Shown one piece after another: positions 62,343 to 64,000 of a DNA stretch of 64,000 nucleotides; within the stretch, counting starts at the first letter, position 1, and every line of letters starts with the position of its first letter. This stretch comes from Crocinitomicaceae bacterium (GTDB lineage Bacteria > Bacteroidota > Bacteroidia > Flavobacteriales_D > Crocinitomicaceae), in NCBI GenBank assembly GCA_022447585.1, contig JAKVAR010000014.1, positions 1-64,000 on the forward strand. Direction: 5' to 3'. The notes below the pieces were generated by a model. That model saw only the letters and a program-made list of their open reading frames with translations. It was not told where the DNA came from and did not search any database. Position numbers and translations under genes: made by a program.

Positions 62343-63401
62343 ATGAGTTATACGAGAAATATATTGATAACGGGTGGTGCTGGATTTATTGGTTCACACC
62401 TGGTTCGTTTAATGGTAAATAAATATCCTCACTATCGCATTGTAAATCTGGATAAGTTAACCTATGCGGGAAACTTAAAGAATTTGTCTGATGTTGAGGA
62501 GAAGACGAATTATACTTTTGTTAAAGCGGATATTTGCGACCAAAAAGCAATAATTGATGTATTCTCAAATTATCAAATTACTGATGTTATTCATTTAGCT
62601 GCGGAGTCACATGTGGATCGCTCAATTGAAGGTCCAATGGAATTTGTTATGACAAACGTTGTAGGAACTGTGAATCTCTTACAGTGTGCTAAGGATGCAT
62701 GGAAAGATACAGAAGGAAATATTTTTCACCATGTTTCAACAGATGAAGTGTATGGTTCATTGGGTGCTGAGGGACTTTTTAAAGAGACGACTTCATATGA
62801 TCCAAGATCGCCTTATTCATCTTCTAAAGCGTCTTCTGACCATTTTGTAAGAGCATTTCATCACACATATGGAATGAATATCAAATTATCTAATTGCTCA
62901 AACAATTACGGAAGTCATCAGTTTCCAGAGAAATTAATACCGCTAATGATCAATAATATTGTCAATAAAAAACCACTTCCGGTTTATGGAAAAGGTGATA
63001 ATATAAGGGATTGGCTTTGGGTCAATGATCATGCAAGTGCCATAGATCGAATTTTTCACGACGGGCGCATTGGTGAAGCGTACAATGTTGGTGGCCTTAA
63101 TGAATGGACTAATATTGATTTAGTTAAATACCTGTGTGGCTTACTTGATGAGAAGTTAGGTAGGGCAAGTGGTGAGAATGAATCGTTAATTACTTATGTT
63201 GCTGATAGAGCAGGACATGATATGCGTTATGCAATCGATGCTACTAAATTGGAAAATGAGCTAAATTGGAGGCCTTCTTTAGAGTTTGAAGAAGGGTTGT
63301 CTATTACTGTTGATTGGTACCTCGAGAATAGTGAATGGATTGAAGATATCACTTCAGGTTCTTATATGGATTACTATAACGATATGTATAAAAATCGCTA
63401 A
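62343..63401 (+). CDS. rfbB: dTDP-glucose 4,6-dehydratase
   Basis: The listed ORF starts at 62286, inside the previous gene; Met20 (ATG at 62343, MSYTRNILITGGAGFIGSHL) gives the normal family N-terminus and a 1-base gap, so I use it (352 residues). ITGGAGFIGSHL binds NAD, FHHVSTDEVYGSLG and SPYSSSKASSDHFVRAFHHTYG carry the TDE and YxxxK catalytic sites, and LSNCSNNYGSHQFPEKLIPLMI is the sugar-nucleotide-binding block. It makes dTDP-4-keto-6-deoxyglucose for rhamnose or other deoxysugars. The other rml genes are not in the window. Confidence 0.93.
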   Translation: MSYTRNILITGGAGFIGSHLVRLMVNKYPHYRIVNLDKLTYAGNLKNLSDVEEKTNYTFVKADICDQKAIIDVFSNYQITDVIHLAAESHVDRSIEGPMEFVMTNVVGTVNLLQCAKDAWKDTEGNIFHHVSTDEVYGSLGAEGLFKETTSYDPRSPYSSSKASSDHFVRAFHHTYGMNIKLSNCSNNYGSHQFPEKLIPLMINNIVNKKPLPVYGKGDNIRDWLWVNDHASAIDRIFHDGRIGEAYNVGGLNEWTNIDLVKYLCGLLDEKLGRASGENESLITYVADRAGHDMRYAIDATKLENELNWRPSLEFEEGLSITVDWYLENSEWIEDITSGSYMDYYNDMYKNR

Positions 63402-64000
63402 ATGAGCTTTTGGAATAGAATTTTTTCGAAAAATGAAGAATCATTTCCAAACGTAGATTTGTCAATATTTCAAGTTGATATGCATAGCCATTTGATTCCT
63501 GGGATAGATGATGGATCGAAAACGATGGACCATACGATTGCAATGTTAGCCAAGTTTCAAAGTTTGGGTTATCATAAAGTTATTACTACTCCTCATATAA
63601 TGAGTGATTACTATCGCAATACACCTGATATTATTTTGGGGGGATTAGAGAATGTTAGAGCTGAACTCAAAAAGCTCAATTTAAAAATAGAAATTGAAGC
63701 TGCAGCGGAGTATTATTTTGACGATGCTCTTATGAAAAAATTAATCAACAAGGAGCCCTTGTTGACTTTTTCAGGTAAACATGTGTTATTCGAGTTTTCG
63801 TTTCATTCACAACCAGAGCAAATTGATAAGTTAATATTTGAATTGGTTACTCAGGGTTATATACCGGTGCTAGCACATTTTGAGCGTTACGTTTATTTTC
63901 ATGGTTCAGTAGATAAGGCTATTGAGTATAGAAAGTCTGGAGTTTTAATTCAATTGAATTTCAATTCTATTTTTGGACATTATGGTCCTGATGTAAAAAA
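63402..64000 (+). CDS. CpsB/CapC-type PHP-domain tyrosine phosphatase (3' end outside window)
   Basis: The frame from ATG at 63402 (abutting the rfbB stop) stays open to the window edge, about 199 codons, so it was not in the ORF track as plus-strand. The sequence has the PHP metal motif DMHSHLIPGIDDGSKTMDH (about residues 27-45), YHKVITTPHIMSDYYRN (about 58-74), EIEAAAEYYFDDAL and YIPVLAHFERYVYF, all matching CpsB/CapC protein-tyrosine phosphatases. Such enzymes dephosphorylate the tyrosine kinase that regulates capsule or exopolysaccharide export. The kinase itself would lie outside the window. The minus-strand ORF at 63349 is its shadow. Confidence 0.9.
   Translation, partial: MSFWNRIFSKNEESFPNVDLSIFQVDMHSHLIPGIDDGSKTMDHTIAMLAKFQSLGYHKVITTPHIMSDYYRNTPDIILGGLENVRAELKKLNLKIEIEAAAEYYFDDALMKKLINKEPLLTFSGKHVLFEFSFHSQPEQIDKLIFELVTQGYIPVLAHFERYVYFHGSVDKAIEYRKSGVLIQLNFNSIFGHYGPDVK

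Noticed and set aside
1-64000. tRNA, rRNA, CRISPR arrays, insertion sequences or prophage genes
   Set aside because: Looked for tRNA T-loop signatures, regularly spaced repeats, transposases and phage genes by eye; none convincing. A computed scan (tRNAscan, CRISPR finder) would settle it.

Overview
The window looks like a chromosomal segment of an AT-rich member of the Bacteroidota, most likely Flavobacteriia in the broad sense. The evidence is: type IX secretion C-terminal sorting domains (6224..7771 and 30441..31700), a CHU_C/gliding-type C-terminal domain (38955..41387), a TonB-dependent receptor paired with a DUF4249 lipoprotein, a DUF5723 protein, lipoproteins with short lipoboxes, weak Shine-Dalgarno sequences, and several matches to the Bacteroidota -7 promoter element TAnnTTTG. 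No tRNA, rRNA, CRISPR array, insertion sequence or phage gene was seen. The species cannot be named from this sequence alone.

Layout. 1-6.2 kb: the end of a WG-repeat protein, two divergent GH3-family acyl-adenylating enzymes with a 32-codon micro-gene between them, a secreted propeller-like protein, a deoxynucleoside kinase and an ADP-heptose epimerase. 6.2-14.1 kb: an accessory-looking stretch with a T9SS-exported CotH kinase-like protein, small lipoproteins, a decayed S41 peptidase gene, an MDR oxidoreductase, and a soluble TolB-like/TPR/AraC regulator. 14.3-22.6 kb (minus): TonB receptor, DUF4249, rhodanese, DUF2064 glycosyltransferase, an ABC ATPase with an unusual N-terminal helical domain, its membrane partner, and VanW. 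22.7-29.1 kb (plus): sensor histidine kinase, pheT, bioD, bioA. 29.5-38.3 kb (minus): envelope proteins, a class III aminotransferase, an ECF sigma module, and a split transketolase with a von Willebrand A gene between its halves. 38.6-43.9 kb (plus): secreted CHU_C protein, GAPDH and DUF5723 protein. 43.9-47.9 kb (minus): a HU-like/SPOR membrane protein, MBL hydrolase, EamA transporter and ribD. 48-52.3 kb: an MFS transporter and a compact oxidative-stress cluster (ahpC, dps, oxyR). 52.3-55.8 kb (minus): Kdo transferase, an outer-membrane protein, cysQ and cysC. 56-64 kb (plus): a surface-polysaccharide locus that runs off the right edge.

How the genes work together. The right-hand locus holds all four enzyme types needed to convert UDP-GlcNAc to UDP-2,3-diacetamido-2,3-dideoxyglucuronic acid (WbpA-, WbpB-, WbpE- and WbpD-like). 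It also has UDP-glucose dehydrogenase plus UDP-xylose synthase, RmlB, and the start of a CpsB-type PHP phosphatase. Together with HldD and the Kdo transferase this describes much of the cell-surface glycan supply. CysC and CysQ just upstream would make and turn over PAPS, which may point to sulfation.

Items most worth following up are the promoter-ORF-terminator micro-gene between the GH3 genes, the ABC ATPase whose N-terminus resembles an effector-associated domain, the TolB-TPR-AraC regulator, the HU-like/TM/SPOR protein, and the S41 pseudogene in an apparently empty gap. All family assignments are from reading the sequence; no database search was run.
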